Shown here one piece after another: positions 57,916-64,000 of a stretch of DNA of 64,000 nt. Below the pieces are notes generated by a model that saw only the letters and a list, made by a program, of their open reading frames with translations, was not told the origin of the DNA and ran no database searches. Each line of letters starts with the position of its first letter. Positions within the stretch are counted from its first letter, which is position 1. Origin of the DNA: a virus. The stretch lies in IMG/VR virus record IMGVR_UViG_3300034355_001196, positions 1 through 64,000 of that record, one strand, 5' to 3'. The position numbers were made by a program, and so were the translations under genes.

Positions 57916-58275
57916 TCACCATTGTAATTCAAACCAGTATTCAGTAACTGGTGTTTCAATAAAGTTATCATTTTCATCTACAATAACACCGAGACCGCCC
58001 CGCCGCTGACCATAATGATTTTTGCATTGATCGTGAAATCCAAATCCAATAGCTTTCACTTCACTTCTAATCTTTTCTTGAAATGGCGTTAATATCACCA
58101 TACCACGAGCATCAATATTAGGTTCAAATTTAGAAGGAAACTCTTTGGTCAAGTTCAAAACTCGCCCACCGTTAGTAGCATGTTCCCTAACTTTCGTATC
58201 TAATTTGTCAAGAAATTCTTTGACAACAGTATTGCTAACTTTGGTAAGTTCAACGGCTTCTCTTGCAGTAATCAT
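57916..58275 (-). CDS. Protein of unknown function
   Basis: 119 residues from MITAREAVELTKVSNTVVKE, with GAGAGGGGG as ribosome site; the upstream 14 codons are rejected. Helical N-terminal half, then FGFHDQCKNHYGQRRGGLGV. No family recognised. Confidence 0.6.
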   Translation of the reverse strand: MITAREAVELTKVSNTVVKEFLDKLDTKVREHATNGGRVLNLTKEFPSKFEPNIDARGMVILTPFQEKIRSEVKAIGFGFHDQCKNHYGQRRGGLGVIVDENDNFIETPVTEYWFELQW

Positions 58276-58294
58276 CTTAGGTTCCCCCTCTCTT

Positions 58295-58522
58295 TTATAG
58301 TGAGCAATGATAAACAACTAACTTTTGGTACTTCAGTGGGAATTCAGGAAACTTGTTCTTTACCCAATCCAATGAAGTAAATCCTGTAGGATAACCATGA
58401 ATTGTCAAAGTAAACTCACGAGACAATTCATACTTCTTATTAGTTGTTGCAAGCTCTTGAATAAACTTTCTAATCTCATTAAGATTGGGTTGGCCATTAT
58501 CAAACTGAAATGTTGTACTCAT
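58295..58522 (-). CDS. Protein of unknown function
   Basis: 75 residues (LNEIRKFIQELATTNKKYEL, then YPTGFTSLDWVKNKFPEFPL). First gene downstream of the early promoter at 58558. No family recognised. Confidence 0.55.
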   Translation of the reverse strand: MSTTFQFDNGQPNLNEIRKFIQELATTNKKYELSREFTLTIHGYPTGFTSLDWVKNKFPEFPLKYQKLVVYHCSL

Positions 58523-58557
58523 CGTAGTTCTCCATACGTTTGTTTGAATATGGGTCT

Positions 58558-58585
58558 ATTATAAACAGTTTTCTAGATTTGTAAA
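58558..58585 (-). promoter_or_regulatory. Early promoter with upstream palindrome
   Basis: Minus strand: TTTACA, 16-nt spacer, TATAATAGACCCATATTC. The element GTGATAACTACTTCAC (58595-58610) is 9 nt upstream and includes the stop of the gene at 58607. Confidence 0.8.
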
Positions 58586-58606
58586 CAACTAAAAGTGATA
58601 ACTACT

Positions 58607-58759
58607 TCACAAAAATGCAGCTAAGATTTCACCAACGAGCTCTATCAAACCGCCCAAGATTTCTAATGAACCTTCTGTCTTATGACCTCGGCTCAATCTG
58701 ATAATACCCCAAACTACTAACAATCCTGCTACAATAGCTAATCCACTAATTACTGGCAT
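58607..58759 (-). CDS. Very small membrane protein
   Basis: 50 residues from MPVISGLAIVAGLLVVWGII; an upstream 18-codon extension is rejected. One strong membrane helix, then RLSRGHKTEGSLEILGGLIE. It overlaps the preceding gene by 14 nt. Confidence 0.55.
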   Translation of the reverse strand: MPVISGLAIVAGLLVVWGIIRLSRGHKTEGSLEILGGLIELVGEILAAFL

Positions 58760-58904
58760 TGACAATATCCTGTAATGCTTGCATTCCTGTACGTATTGCA
58801 AAGTTAACAACATCCAAATCTATCCAAGTATCTTCAGTATCAATTCCATCTTGGATGTCTTTTTCCAATTGCTTTCGCGTATTCCATAACTGAGATAAGC
58901 TCAT
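58746..58904 (-). CDS. Small protein, unknown
   Basis: 52 residues from MSLSQLWNTRKQLEKDIQDG, with AGAGG about 10 nt upstream. An upstream start (58943) is possible but would overlap the previous gene by 20 nt. Acidic and helical. Confidence 0.5.
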   Translation of the reverse strand: MSLSQLWNTRKQLEKDIQDGIDTEDTWIDLDVVNFAIRTGMQALQDIVNASN

Positions 58905-58923
58905 CTGACCAACACCTCTATCT

Positions 58924-59187
58924 TCAACGCTGTACTTTAGCATATGTCACCATTCGTTTCAATTGAATAAGTTCAGCTTCAAAGTCATAACCATCTTGCA
59001 AAAAGCGACCTCTATCATTGCTGAAATAAAGCAAACCATTTTCTATGTCTAGTCTAAGCAGCATTGGCCGTGGGTGTTCTCGTGTCATATGCAATGCTAA
59101 TACACTAGATGCATGATGTTCCACATCTTCAACAAGTATTGCTATTTGCTTTACTGGTTGTATCTGAACTAAAGTACCTTTCTTCAT
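58924..59187 (-). CDS. Protein of unknown function
   Basis: 87 residues, beta-rich (MKKGTLVQIQPVKQIAILVE, LRLDIENGLLYFSNDRGRFL). Overlaps its upstream neighbour by 4 nt. No family recognised. Confidence 0.55.
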   Translation of the reverse strand: MKKGTLVQIQPVKQIAILVEDVEHHASSVLALHMTREHPRPMLLRLDIENGLLYFSNDRGRFLQDGYDFEAELIQLKRMVTYAKVQR

Positions 59188-59432
59188 TCTTCAGTTTGGC
59201 TTTTATACACTGTCAATAAAACAAATTGCTCAAAACTATAATGCTCAAAGTACTCATAGTACTTTGTTAAGTATTCTTCAAGAGCTTTTTCAGCCTGCTC
59301 AATTGAATTGAATAAACCATCATTCAATTTGAACTCATCATATTGAGGTCCATAAATGTGAGTATCTACTTGAGTCAAATCACCGTTTTCATCCAATACT
59401 TTCCACAAATATTTTTTACAAAACATTTTCAT
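59184..59432 (-). CDS. Protein of unknown function
   Basis: 82 residues, acidic (GPQYDEFKLNDGLFNSIEQA, YYEYFEHYSFEQFVLLTVYK). First gene after the promoter at 59461. Confidence 0.55.
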   Translation of the reverse strand: MKMFCKKYLWKVLDENGDLTQVDTHIYGPQYDEFKLNDGLFNSIEQAEKALEEYLTKYYEYFEHYSFEQFVLLTVYKSQTEE

Positions 59433-59460
59433 TTACTCCTACATTTTCGAATATGTAATT

Positions 59461-59489
59461 ATTATAACTACAAGCGACAAAAATGTAAA
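59461..59489 (-). promoter_or_regulatory. Early promoter with upstream palindrome
   Basis: Minus strand: TTTACA, 17-nt spacer, TATAAT, then TACATATTCGAA. The palindrome AACTGGTTAACAGTT (59502-59516) is 12 nt upstream. Confidence 0.65.
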
Positions 59490-59530
59490 TCATCAAATGT
59501 AAAACTGGTTAACAGTTTTCACATATTATC

Positions 59531-59606
59531 TGGCAGGCGGCTTCAGATTCGAACTGAAATCCCACGGCTTTGGAGGCCGGAATACTAGCCGTTGTACTAA
59601 CCACCT
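59531..59606 (-). tRNA. tRNA-Trp (CCA)
   Basis: Acceptor AGGTGGT/GCCGCCT, loop CTCCAAA in a CGGC/GCCG stem, T-loop TTCGAAT, and CCA encoded. Confidence 0.9.
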
Positions 59607-59613
59607 ATATCTT

Positions 59614-59689
59614 TGGTGGACCCGGATGGAATCGAACCATCGACACCATGCTCTTCAGGCACGTGCTCTTCCTACTGAGCTACAGGTCC
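59614..59689 (-). tRNA. tRNA-Phe (GAA)
   Basis: Acceptor GGACCTG/CGGGTCC, D-arm TAGCTCAGTAGGAAGAGC, loop CTGAAGA in a CGTGC/GCATG stem, and CCA encoded. The gene upstream ends 10 nt inside it. Confidence 0.9.
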
Positions 59690-60222
59690 AAATTCTTTTT
59701 AAAAATAATTTTTTCAAACATTTCTATTGCATTATCTCTTTTAATCCATTCTCCAGTTTCTTTAAATATTTCTGGATGATGTAAAATCTTTTTCTCTGCA
59801 GTAATCCTATCTAATACAAACTCATATTTTAATACTTTAAATCTTCTTAGCGGATCATAAGTTTGATAAGAATTTAACCTCGAGGGAAGGTCAATAGTCA
59901 TACCAATCTTATAATGATCGGGATATACTATATTCTCAATGAGATAAATCATTCCAGATTTCATATCATGAAATTTTGCATCTCGTTGAAAATTAAGTTT
60001 TAATAAATTTAATCCTGCTAATCGTCGTGCATATCTAGTATTAGAATTTTTATGTGTTCCTTTATTTGTTTTTCCAGCAATATTACCATAGTGAGTAATG
60101 TAACTTTGTAAATGATATTCATTTATTTGAAATATTCCACTATATGGAATTATTCCAGAATACATCATCTGTCCAATTACAATTTGTTCTAAAGCGGTTG
60201 CTGGTTTCATTTTACTACTCAA
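59680..60222 (-). CDS. GIY-YIG/T5orf172-like nuclease
   Basis: 180 residues. The second half has GMIYLIENIVYPDHYKIGMT, IDLPSRLNSYQTYDPLRRFK, VLDRITAEKKILHH and WIKRDNAIEMFEKII, the T5orf172/MUG113 branch of GIY-YIG nucleases. The N-terminal half has ISTHYGNIAGKTN-type DNA-contact residues. It lies between two tRNA genes and is probably a homing-type mobile nuclease. Its promoter is at 60242-60270. Confidence 0.75.
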   Translation of the reverse strand: MSSKMKPATALEQIVIGQMMYSGIIPYSGIFQINEYHLQSYITHYGNIAGKTNKGTHKNSNTRYARRLAGLNLLKLNFQRDAKFHDMKSGMIYLIENIVYPDHYKIGMTIDLPSRLNSYQTYDPLRRFKVLKYEFVLDRITAEKKILHHPEIFKETGEWIKRDNAIEMFEKIIFKKNLDL

Positions 60223-60241
60223 AGTTTGTTAGACTAAAGAT

Positions 60242-60270
60242 ATTCTAACACAAAAACTTTTAAAAGTAAA
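60242..60270 (-). promoter_or_regulatory. Sigma70-like promoter of the GIY-YIG gene
   Basis: Minus strand: TTTACT, 17-nt spacer, TAGAAT. It lies 20 nt before the ATG and lacks the palindrome seen in the phage's other early promoters. Confidence 0.5.
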
Positions 60271-60280
60271 ATTATTTTGA

Positions 60281-60356
60281 TGGTGAGACGCTCGGGGCTT
60301 GAACCCGAAACCCTCGGATTAAAAATCCGATGCTCTACCTATTGAGCTAGCGTCTC
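60281..60356 (-). tRNA. tRNA-Lys (TTT)
   Basis: Acceptor GAGACGC/GCGTCTC, loop TTTTTAA in a TCGGA/TCCGA stem, T-loop TTCAAGC, and CCA encoded. Confidence 0.9.
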
Positions 60357-60401
60357 ATTCGTTTTTCATTCTAAGTTGATTTACCGTGCCAACTTAGTCC
60401 G
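60355..60401. ncRNA. Nested stem-loop upstream of tRNA-Lys
   Basis: TCATTCG pairs with CGAATGA, enclosing an internal hairpin CTAAGTTG/CAACTTAG with an 11-nt loop. It directly adjoins tRNA-Lys and the second structured element, in a 190-nt stretch without genes. Confidence 0.45.
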
Positions 60402-60421
60402 AATGAATGAGAGCTAAATTG

Positions 60422-60511
60422 ACACTAAAGTTTAACGCACCATCGTTGATGATGGTGGCATCTAAATCGCTTGCTCATAAATGTCTTCATGTGATTTATT
60501 ACCTTTAGTGT
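60422..60511. ncRNA. Multibranched structured RNA candidate
   Basis: ACACTAAAG (60422-60430) pairs with CTTTAGTGT (60503-60511), closing about 90 nt. Inside, CACCATC and GATGGTG form a 7-bp hairpin with a 6-nt loop, and weaker TAAAT/ATTTA pairing is possible. The layout is cloverleaf-like but has no tRNA D- or T-loop signature. The strand is not determined. Confidence 0.5.
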
Positions 60512-60546
60512 GTTGAAATGATTTATACTACGTGTTATTTATTTAT

Positions 60547-60993
60547 TTATAGACTTTTTATTTTTTCTTGTAATAAAGAAAAACTTTTTACTAAAGTCTC
60601 AAACCTTTCTTTTAGTTCAGCCTCATCTGGCATTGAAAAAGGTTTATGATTATCAAGTTTTATTAGCTTGACAGTATCCGCATCTACAATTTGATAATGT
60701 ATTATGAATTCAGAAACATAATCTCCAAACTCATATTTCTTATATCGATTCTGTTTGATATAAGAAGGAATACCAATATGATAATGCCACAAATGAAACT
60801 TATTAGCATATTCAGCTTTAGCTAAGAAATCTCGTTTATTTGTATTTGCTTCATTAGAATTTTTATTTCTACCTTGCAAACCCTCAAAACCTTTAGTTTC
60901 TAGATGTTGAACAAAATCATAAATTTTATCAAAATCAGCATCATTCTGTCTAGCTAACCAAGCATTGAACTTTTTACTATATTGCACATCCAT
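60547..60993 (-). CDS. Possible RelE/HigB-like toxin
   Basis: 148 residues. The centre FHLWHYHIGIPSYIKQN, then VSEFIIHYQIVDADTVKLIK and LDNHKPF, resembles the beta-sheet core of RelE/ParE/YafO-like mRNA interferases. Its start shares one base with the end of the smaller upstream gene. That arrangement fits a toxin downstream of its antitoxin. The identification is tentative. Confidence 0.5.
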   Translation of the reverse strand: MDVQYSKKFNAWLARQNDADFDKIYDFVQHLETKGFEGLQGRNKNSNEANTNKRDFLAKAEYANKFHLWHYHIGIPSYIKQNRYKKYEFGDYVSEFIIHYQIVDADTVKLIKLDNHKPFSMPDEAELKERFETLVKSFSLLQEKIKSL

Positions 60994-61226
60994 TATGCAT
61001 CAGCCTCAATTTCGCCTTCTGCACATTTTCTAACCCAGTCTCTCATTTGTTCTCGGGTCAATCCTTTTGGAACAGTGAAAGAAGGTTCTTTTATTATCTG
61101 TTCAATCTCAGCTTGCCAATTTGCAGTCTCTACTAAGAATTCTTCAGCTGAAGCACCTGGCTTATGGGCCATCATGCCAAGAGCTTCATATGTTTTTATT
61201 TGTTCTTCAGTCATCAGTTCAGTCAT
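60993..61226 (-). CDS. Possible antitoxin partner
   Basis: 77 residues, acidic and helical (TEEQIKTYEALGMMAHKPGA, LTREQMRDWVRKCAEGEIEA). It lies immediately before the toxin-like gene. The promoter ahead contains two palindromes that could be operators. No classical antitoxin DNA-binding motif is clear. Confidence 0.5.
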   Translation of the reverse strand: MTELMTEEQIKTYEALGMMAHKPGASAEEFLVETANWQAEIEQIIKEPSFTVPKGLTREQMRDWVRKCAEGEIEADA

Positions 61227-61251
61227 GTCTGCTTCTCCTTAATTTTGAGAT

Positions 61252-61280
61252 ATTATACCTTTTATATATGTTATTGTATA
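61252..61280 (-). promoter_or_regulatory. Promoter of the toxin-antitoxin-like pair
   Basis: Minus strand: TATACA, 17-nt spacer, TATAAT. The palindrome ATTGTATACAAT (61273-61284) overlaps the -35 box, and TGATAACTGGTTATCA (61298-61313) lies 17 nt upstream of it. The first could be an autoregulatory operator. Confidence 0.6.
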
Positions 61281-61320
61281 CAATATCTTCACGTAACTGA
61301 TAACTGGTTATCACTTTATT

Positions 61321-61440
61321 TGGAAGCGAGTGTAGGAATCGAACCTACCTAGACGAGCTACACAGGCATTAAACTTTTATAAATAGGTTAGCTGGTATTT
61401 ACGAGATATCAGCAACCTGAGCTAGAGTTTCAGGCTGTCC
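61321..61440 (-). pseudogene. tRNA remnants
   Basis: The minus-strand 3' end has a proper T-arm (GTAGG-TTCGATT-CCTAC), an ACTCGCT acceptor arm and CCA, but no AGCGAGT partner exists nearby. Upstream, GCCTGAAACTCTAGCTCAGG resembles the first half of the tRNA-Val gene at 56961 with a small insertion. This looks like two decayed tRNA pieces. Confidence 0.5.
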
Positions 61441-61470
61441 CTATACATTTATTTATGCTAGAGAAAAAAC

Positions 61471-62262
61471 ATGAAAAACTTTAAATATTCAACCAAATGT
61501 TCTTGTATTATATGTAATCAAGAAACTACTACGCAAAGTTTAAATAAACATTACGAAAGTCATTTAAAACCAATTATTACTAAGACTTGTCCTAAATGTA
61601 AATCTATTCATTCTAATCATGGAATCTTTTGTTCTAGAATTTGCGCAAATTCTAGAACACCTTCAGAATTAACTAAACAAAAAACTGCAAATACTTTAAA
61701 AGAAATCTTTTCGGTTAATCCACCAATTAAAAAATATCCAGAGTACACACCAATATCTTTTTGCACTAACTGTTCAAAACTTTTTATTGGATTGAAATCC
61801 ACATGCTCCCAAGAATGTTTAACGGCAAGACTACAGTCAGCCGGCAAAAAATCAGCTTCAGTTCAAATCAAACGCTCAAGAGATGAAATTACTCTATATG
61901 AGCTATGTAAATCTTATTTTTCTAATGTTGAACATAATCAACCAATTTTTGAGGGTTGGGATGCTGACATTATTATTCATGATATCAAAACTGCTATTCT
62001 CTGGAATGGCCCATGGCATTATAAAGATTTAGGTTTTAACAATCATTCACTCAAACAAGTTCAAAATAGGGATAAACTAAAAATAAATATCATCAACAAA
62101 ATGGGATGGAAATCTTTAGTCTTTGAAGATCGTTATTATACTCCAAAACAAGCTTTTAGTTTTTTAATTTCTCAAATATCTCAAATATCTAAAGAAGCGG
62201 GTGCTGGATTCGAACACAGCGTCCACGAGGGTTATGAGCCCTGTAATCTACCACTGATATAA
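61471..62262 (+). CDS. VSR-like homing endonuclease with zinc fingers
   Basis: 263 residues. Three Cys-rich modules lie at residues about 10-35 (CSCIICNQETTTQSLNKHYE), 39-58 (CPKCKS..CSRIC) and 93-112 (CTNCSK..CSQEC). A PD-(D/E)xK/VSR-like core follows: WDADIIIHDIKTAILWNGPW, HSLKQVQNRDKLKINIINKM and VFEDRYYT. It stands against its neighbours in orientation and sits in the tRNA cluster, as homing endonucleases often do. Its last 20 or so codons are complementary to the CAT tRNA-like gene. Confidence 0.75.
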   Translation: MKNFKYSTKCSCIICNQETTTQSLNKHYESHLKPIITKTCPKCKSIHSNHGIFCSRICANSRTPSELTKQKTANTLKEIFSVNPPIKKYPEYTPISFCTNCSKLFIGLKSTCSQECLTARLQSAGKKSASVQIKRSRDEITLYELCKSYFSNVEHNQPIFEGWDADIIIHDIKTAILWNGPWHYKDLGFNNHSLKQVQNRDKLKINIINKMGWKSLVFEDRYYTPKQAFSFLISQISQISKEAGAGFEHSVHEGYEPCNLPLI

Positions 62263-62267
62263 CCCGC
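62196..62267 (-). tRNA. tRNA-like gene (CAT anticodon)
   Basis: Anticodon loop CTCATAA in an AGGG/CCCT stem and a T-loop TTCGAAT with one extra base in the T-stem. The acceptor has six clear pairs (GCGGGT/ACCCGC) and no CCA is encoded. It could be tRNA-Met or Ile(CAU). The VSR-like gene ends inside it on the opposite strand. Confidence 0.6.
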
Positions 62268-62289
62268 ATTTTTATTTAAAAGGTTTTAT

Positions 62290-62361
62290 CTCCGGGGCAG
62301 GGAATCGAACCCCGCTCACACGGTTTAACAGACCGGCCGCACACCTTGTGCGTTCCCCGGA
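62290..62361 (-). tRNA. tRNA-Asn (GTT)
   Basis: Acceptor TCCGGGG/CCCCGGA, loop CTGTTAA in a CCGGT/ACCGT stem, T-loop TTCGATT. No CCA is encoded. The acceptor stem is extended outward by a 9-10 bp inverted repeat (62281-62289 with 62362-62371). Confidence 0.85.
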
Positions 62362-62396
62362 GATAAAACCTCTTCTTTATCAATTTTGTTAGAACT

Positions 62397-62425
62397 ATTA
62401 TACACCAAAAATTTGTCAGTGTAAA
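62397..62425 (-). promoter_or_regulatory. Promoter for tRNA-Asn
   Basis: Minus strand: TTTACA, 17-nt spacer, TATAATAGTTC. It lies 35 nt before the tRNA 5' end. No palindrome upstream, because the gene at 62429 ends there. Confidence 0.7.
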
Positions 62426-62428
62426 TAT

Positions 62429-62653
62429 TTATTTATACTTTTTACTAAATTTATTTCTGTAGTACTTCAATGTTGCTTTTGGATGTAAAAGTATTCCACC
62501 GATTGTAGCAATAGCCAACATTGGAAATGCTAATACCCACTTGTACCAAGGTGTTGGCTTACCGTTAGAATGTTTACGACCTATGTTCTTAGCGAAATCT
62601 ACCACACTTGCTAATGTCCATACAAGTATAACAATTATTACCAAAGAAATCAT
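62429..62653 (-). CDS. Small membrane protein
   Basis: 74 residues. Two hydrophobic segments (ISLVIIVILVWTLASVVDFA and YKWVLAFPMLAIATIGGILL) separated by a basic loop, with a Lys-rich end. Shares one base with the panD gene upstream. Confidence 0.6.
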   Translation of the reverse strand: MISLVIIVILVWTLASVVDFAKNIGRKHSNGKPTPWYKWVLAFPMLAIATIGGILLHPKATLKYYRNKFSKKYK

Positions 62654-62997
62654 TATGATTCTACCTTCAGGTTTTTATCATCAACAAAAACTACTTTTGG
62701 TCGAAACTCGTCAGTTCGTTTGACTTGTCCATACGCACAAATGATAATCAAATCATTCACCATTCCAAGTCGTGCAGCAGAACCATTCAATGCTATCATA
62801 CCAGGAACTTCACTTGGAATAGCATATGTAATGAATCGCTCACCATTGTTGATGTTGTATATATGGATTTGTTCATGCTCTTCAATACCACTTGAATACA
62901 TCAAGTCTTTATCAATTGAGCATGAACCATGGTAATCCAAGTTAGCTTCGATTACTGTAGCTCGATGGATTTTAGACTTCAATACAGTAATTAGCAT
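62653..62997 (-). CDS. panD: Aspartate 1-decarboxylase
   Basis: 114 residues, full length for the family (E. coli PanD is 126). All key residues align at their E. coli numbers: Lys9, the self-cleavage site Gly24-Ser25 (DYHGSCSID) and Arg54, Thr57 and Tyr58 (RFITY). After self-cleavage Ser25 becomes the pyruvoyl group that decarboxylates aspartate to beta-alanine for pantothenate and coenzyme A. It is a metabolic gene rarely reported in phages. No other pantothenate gene is visible. Confidence 0.92.
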   Translation of the reverse strand: MLITVLKSKIHRATVIEANLDYHGSCSIDKDLMYSSGIEEHEQIHIYNINNGERFITYAIPSEVPGMIALNGSAARLGMVNDLIIICAYGQVKRTDEFRPKVVFVDDKNLKVES

Positions 62998-63019
62998 ATG
63001 TTATGTTTAGAGAGTTTCA

Positions 63020-63541
63020 TTATTGAGTGTATTTTTCATATGCCAAGATTTTTTCTTTAGTAATTGGTTTACTAGAAACTACATAAACCGTATCTCCAGA
63101 CCAAGTAAAAGTTTTCCATTGATAATTTAGCTTAGATGCCATTTTTTTTGCAACTCGCAAATATAAAGATGTTCGTTTCAATAATTCTTTATTTGAGGAT
63201 GAATGTATTTGTTTAGCACTAAAATACCATGTATCAATTTCTTTATCATTTTGACAAATATCAATCACTGTTGCTAAAATTCCGCTAACACCATCTGCAT
63301 TGAACTTATTGATTGCTTTGAAACCTGCTTCATCCGAAAAAAAGCTAACTTCTGCAATTTTTTCTTTATCCATTGGAATTACTTGAGTAGCTACAATAAG
63401 TATTGGATTTGATTTTATTTCATACCATTTAGCAACAATATCTTTATAAGATTTTGTTTCAATCAGTTCATAATCTAAAGGTTGAGATAAACTTTCATCT
63501 AAAGTCAAATCTCCAAAATGATAGACTTCTTTTAACTTCAT
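63020..63541 (-). CDS. Protein with capsid-targeting-like start, unknown
   Basis: 173 residues. Begins MKLKEVYHFGDLTLDESL, partly like the Alt-type start with a possible LDE cleavage site. The rest is alpha/beta (PILIVATQVIPMDKEKIAEV, WKTFTWSGDTVYVVSSKPIT). It lacks the family end tag. Function unknown. Confidence 0.55.
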   Translation of the reverse strand: MKLKEVYHFGDLTLDESLSQPLDYELIETKSYKDIVAKWYEIKSNPILIVATQVIPMDKEKIAEVSFFSDEAGFKAINKFNADGVSGILATVIDICQNDKEIDTWYFSAKQIHSSSNKELLKRTSLYLRVAKKMASKLNYQWKTFTWSGDTVYVVSSKPITKEKILAYEKYTQ

Positions 63542-63762
63542 ATTGTTTCAGTAGAAGTATCTTTTGATGCACCACTAGTTTTTACTTCTTTACCAATCTG
63601 GCTATACTTCGCATGATGAGCTGCTTCACGAATTGCAGTAATCATCAGCTTTCTCCAGACTTTGTCAGTTGAAGAACTAACCTGTTTTGGTATCTTCACT
63701 TTGACTTGAGGTTTAGCTTTCTTTACTACTTTTTCTTGTACTGCTGGTTTTTTTGCTGCCAC
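63538..63762 (-). CDS. Small basic protein
   Basis: 74 residues, Lys/Ala-rich start (MAAKKPAVQEKVVKKAKPQV) and a short helix. It overlaps the next gene by 4 nt. Might bind DNA. Confidence 0.5.
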   Translation of the reverse strand: MAAKKPAVQEKVVKKAKPQVKVKIPKQVSSSTDKVWRKLMITAIREAAHHAKYSQIGKEVKTSGASKDTSTETI

Positions 63763-63774
63763 TTTTTGATTCCC

Positions 63775-64000
63775 CTATTTAGGATGATTTATTAAAACTG
63801 CCCAACTTGAACCACGCGGTTCTGTTTCAAACCCACATTCTTTTAGTTGTCCTCGCAACCATTCAGCCACTTCTTCTTGTGACTTACCAAGAAACCATGG
63901 ATTATTTTGCACTGTCATTGCAACTTCAAACATGATATCAATTAGTTGTTGTTCATTATTCGTTTTACCTCGTCCAACTGAACCACTATTTGCTACACCC
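63775..64000 (-). CDS. Unrecognised protein, C-terminal part only
   Basis: A frame open from the right edge to a TAG at 63775-63777; 74 codons are visible. It contains QQLIDIMFEVAMTVQNNPWF and EEVAEWLRGQLKECGFETEP. The start lies outside the window. No family recognised. Confidence 0.6.
   Translation of the reverse strand, partial: GVANSGSVGRGKTNNEQQLIDIMFEVAMTVQNNPWFLGKSQEEVAEWLRGQLKECGFETEPRGSSWAVLINHPK

Noticed and set aside
61321-61440. tmRNA or permuted tRNA
   Set aside because: The T-arm and CCA are present, but no matching 5' acceptor or tag reading frame was found.

Overview
The window looks like part of a large, low-GC myovirus genome of the T4-related kind. It carries the T4-type DNA-packaging and tail set: large terminase (4083-5642), small terminase (15622-16095), gp4-like head-completion nuclease, a gp54/gp48-like baseplate protein, tail tube (18051-18644), gp13-like neck protein (29594-31108), gp14-like neck protein (35955-37739), gp15-like tail terminator (37739-38491) and tail sheath (39899-41863). 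T4-late-type TATAAATA boxes precede several of these genes. There is no rRNA, integrase or bacterial housekeeping block. Host-like genes point to a Gram-negative host that makes c-type cytochromes and has PEP-CTERM/exosortase sorting, possibly a methylotroph-like proteobacterium; this host guess is an inference.

Left part (1-31 kb). The most striking content is a family of 29 paralogous genes. Fourteen lie head-to-tail between the small and large terminase genes (5688-15622), thirteen lie in a second array beside the tail-tube gene (19293-28117), and two are solitary (31105-31803, 38498-39340). Nearly every member begins with one of two short sequences, MQSFKQYLxE or MKIKELLxE. These closely resemble the capsid-targeting sequences of T4 internal proteins (MKTYQEFIAE) and of T4 Alt (MELITELFDE), with an LxE-type prohead-protease site. 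Nearly all end in the same tag, ACQRELIEKDLDEYAEF/L. The middles differ widely: some are degenerate phage leucine-rich repeats and some are unrelated alpha/beta folds. Neighbouring genes overlap by 1, 4 or 14 nt, so the DNA coding the end tag also supplies the next gene's ribosome site or start. I read the family as a diversified set of capsid-packaged, probably co-injected proteins.

Middle part (31-45.5 kb). The + strand neck, tail-terminator and sheath genes alternate with leftward genes for exported proteins: an L,D-transpeptidase-like protein, lipoproteins, a PEP-CTERM protein, a reprolysin-like metalloprotease and several secreted low-complexity proteins.

Right part (44-64 kb). This is a dense leftward early-type region of small genes driven by sigma70-like promoters of one shared design. 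An imperfect TGATAAC/GTTATCA palindrome lies 9-18 nt upstream of TTTACA, followed by a 16-17 nt spacer and TATAATAGAC. It encodes metabolic or host-like genes (MazG-like, HAD, FeoA-like, a MauG/cytochrome c peroxidase-like di-haem protein, an Lpp/OprI-like lipoprotein, aspartate decarboxylase PanD), a cyclic-phosphate Receiver-like protein, a possible toxin-antitoxin pair and two nucleases of homing type. About fourteen tRNA genes or tRNA-like sequences are scattered among them, several overlapped by the 3' ends of protein genes. A structured non-coding stretch lies at 60355-60511.
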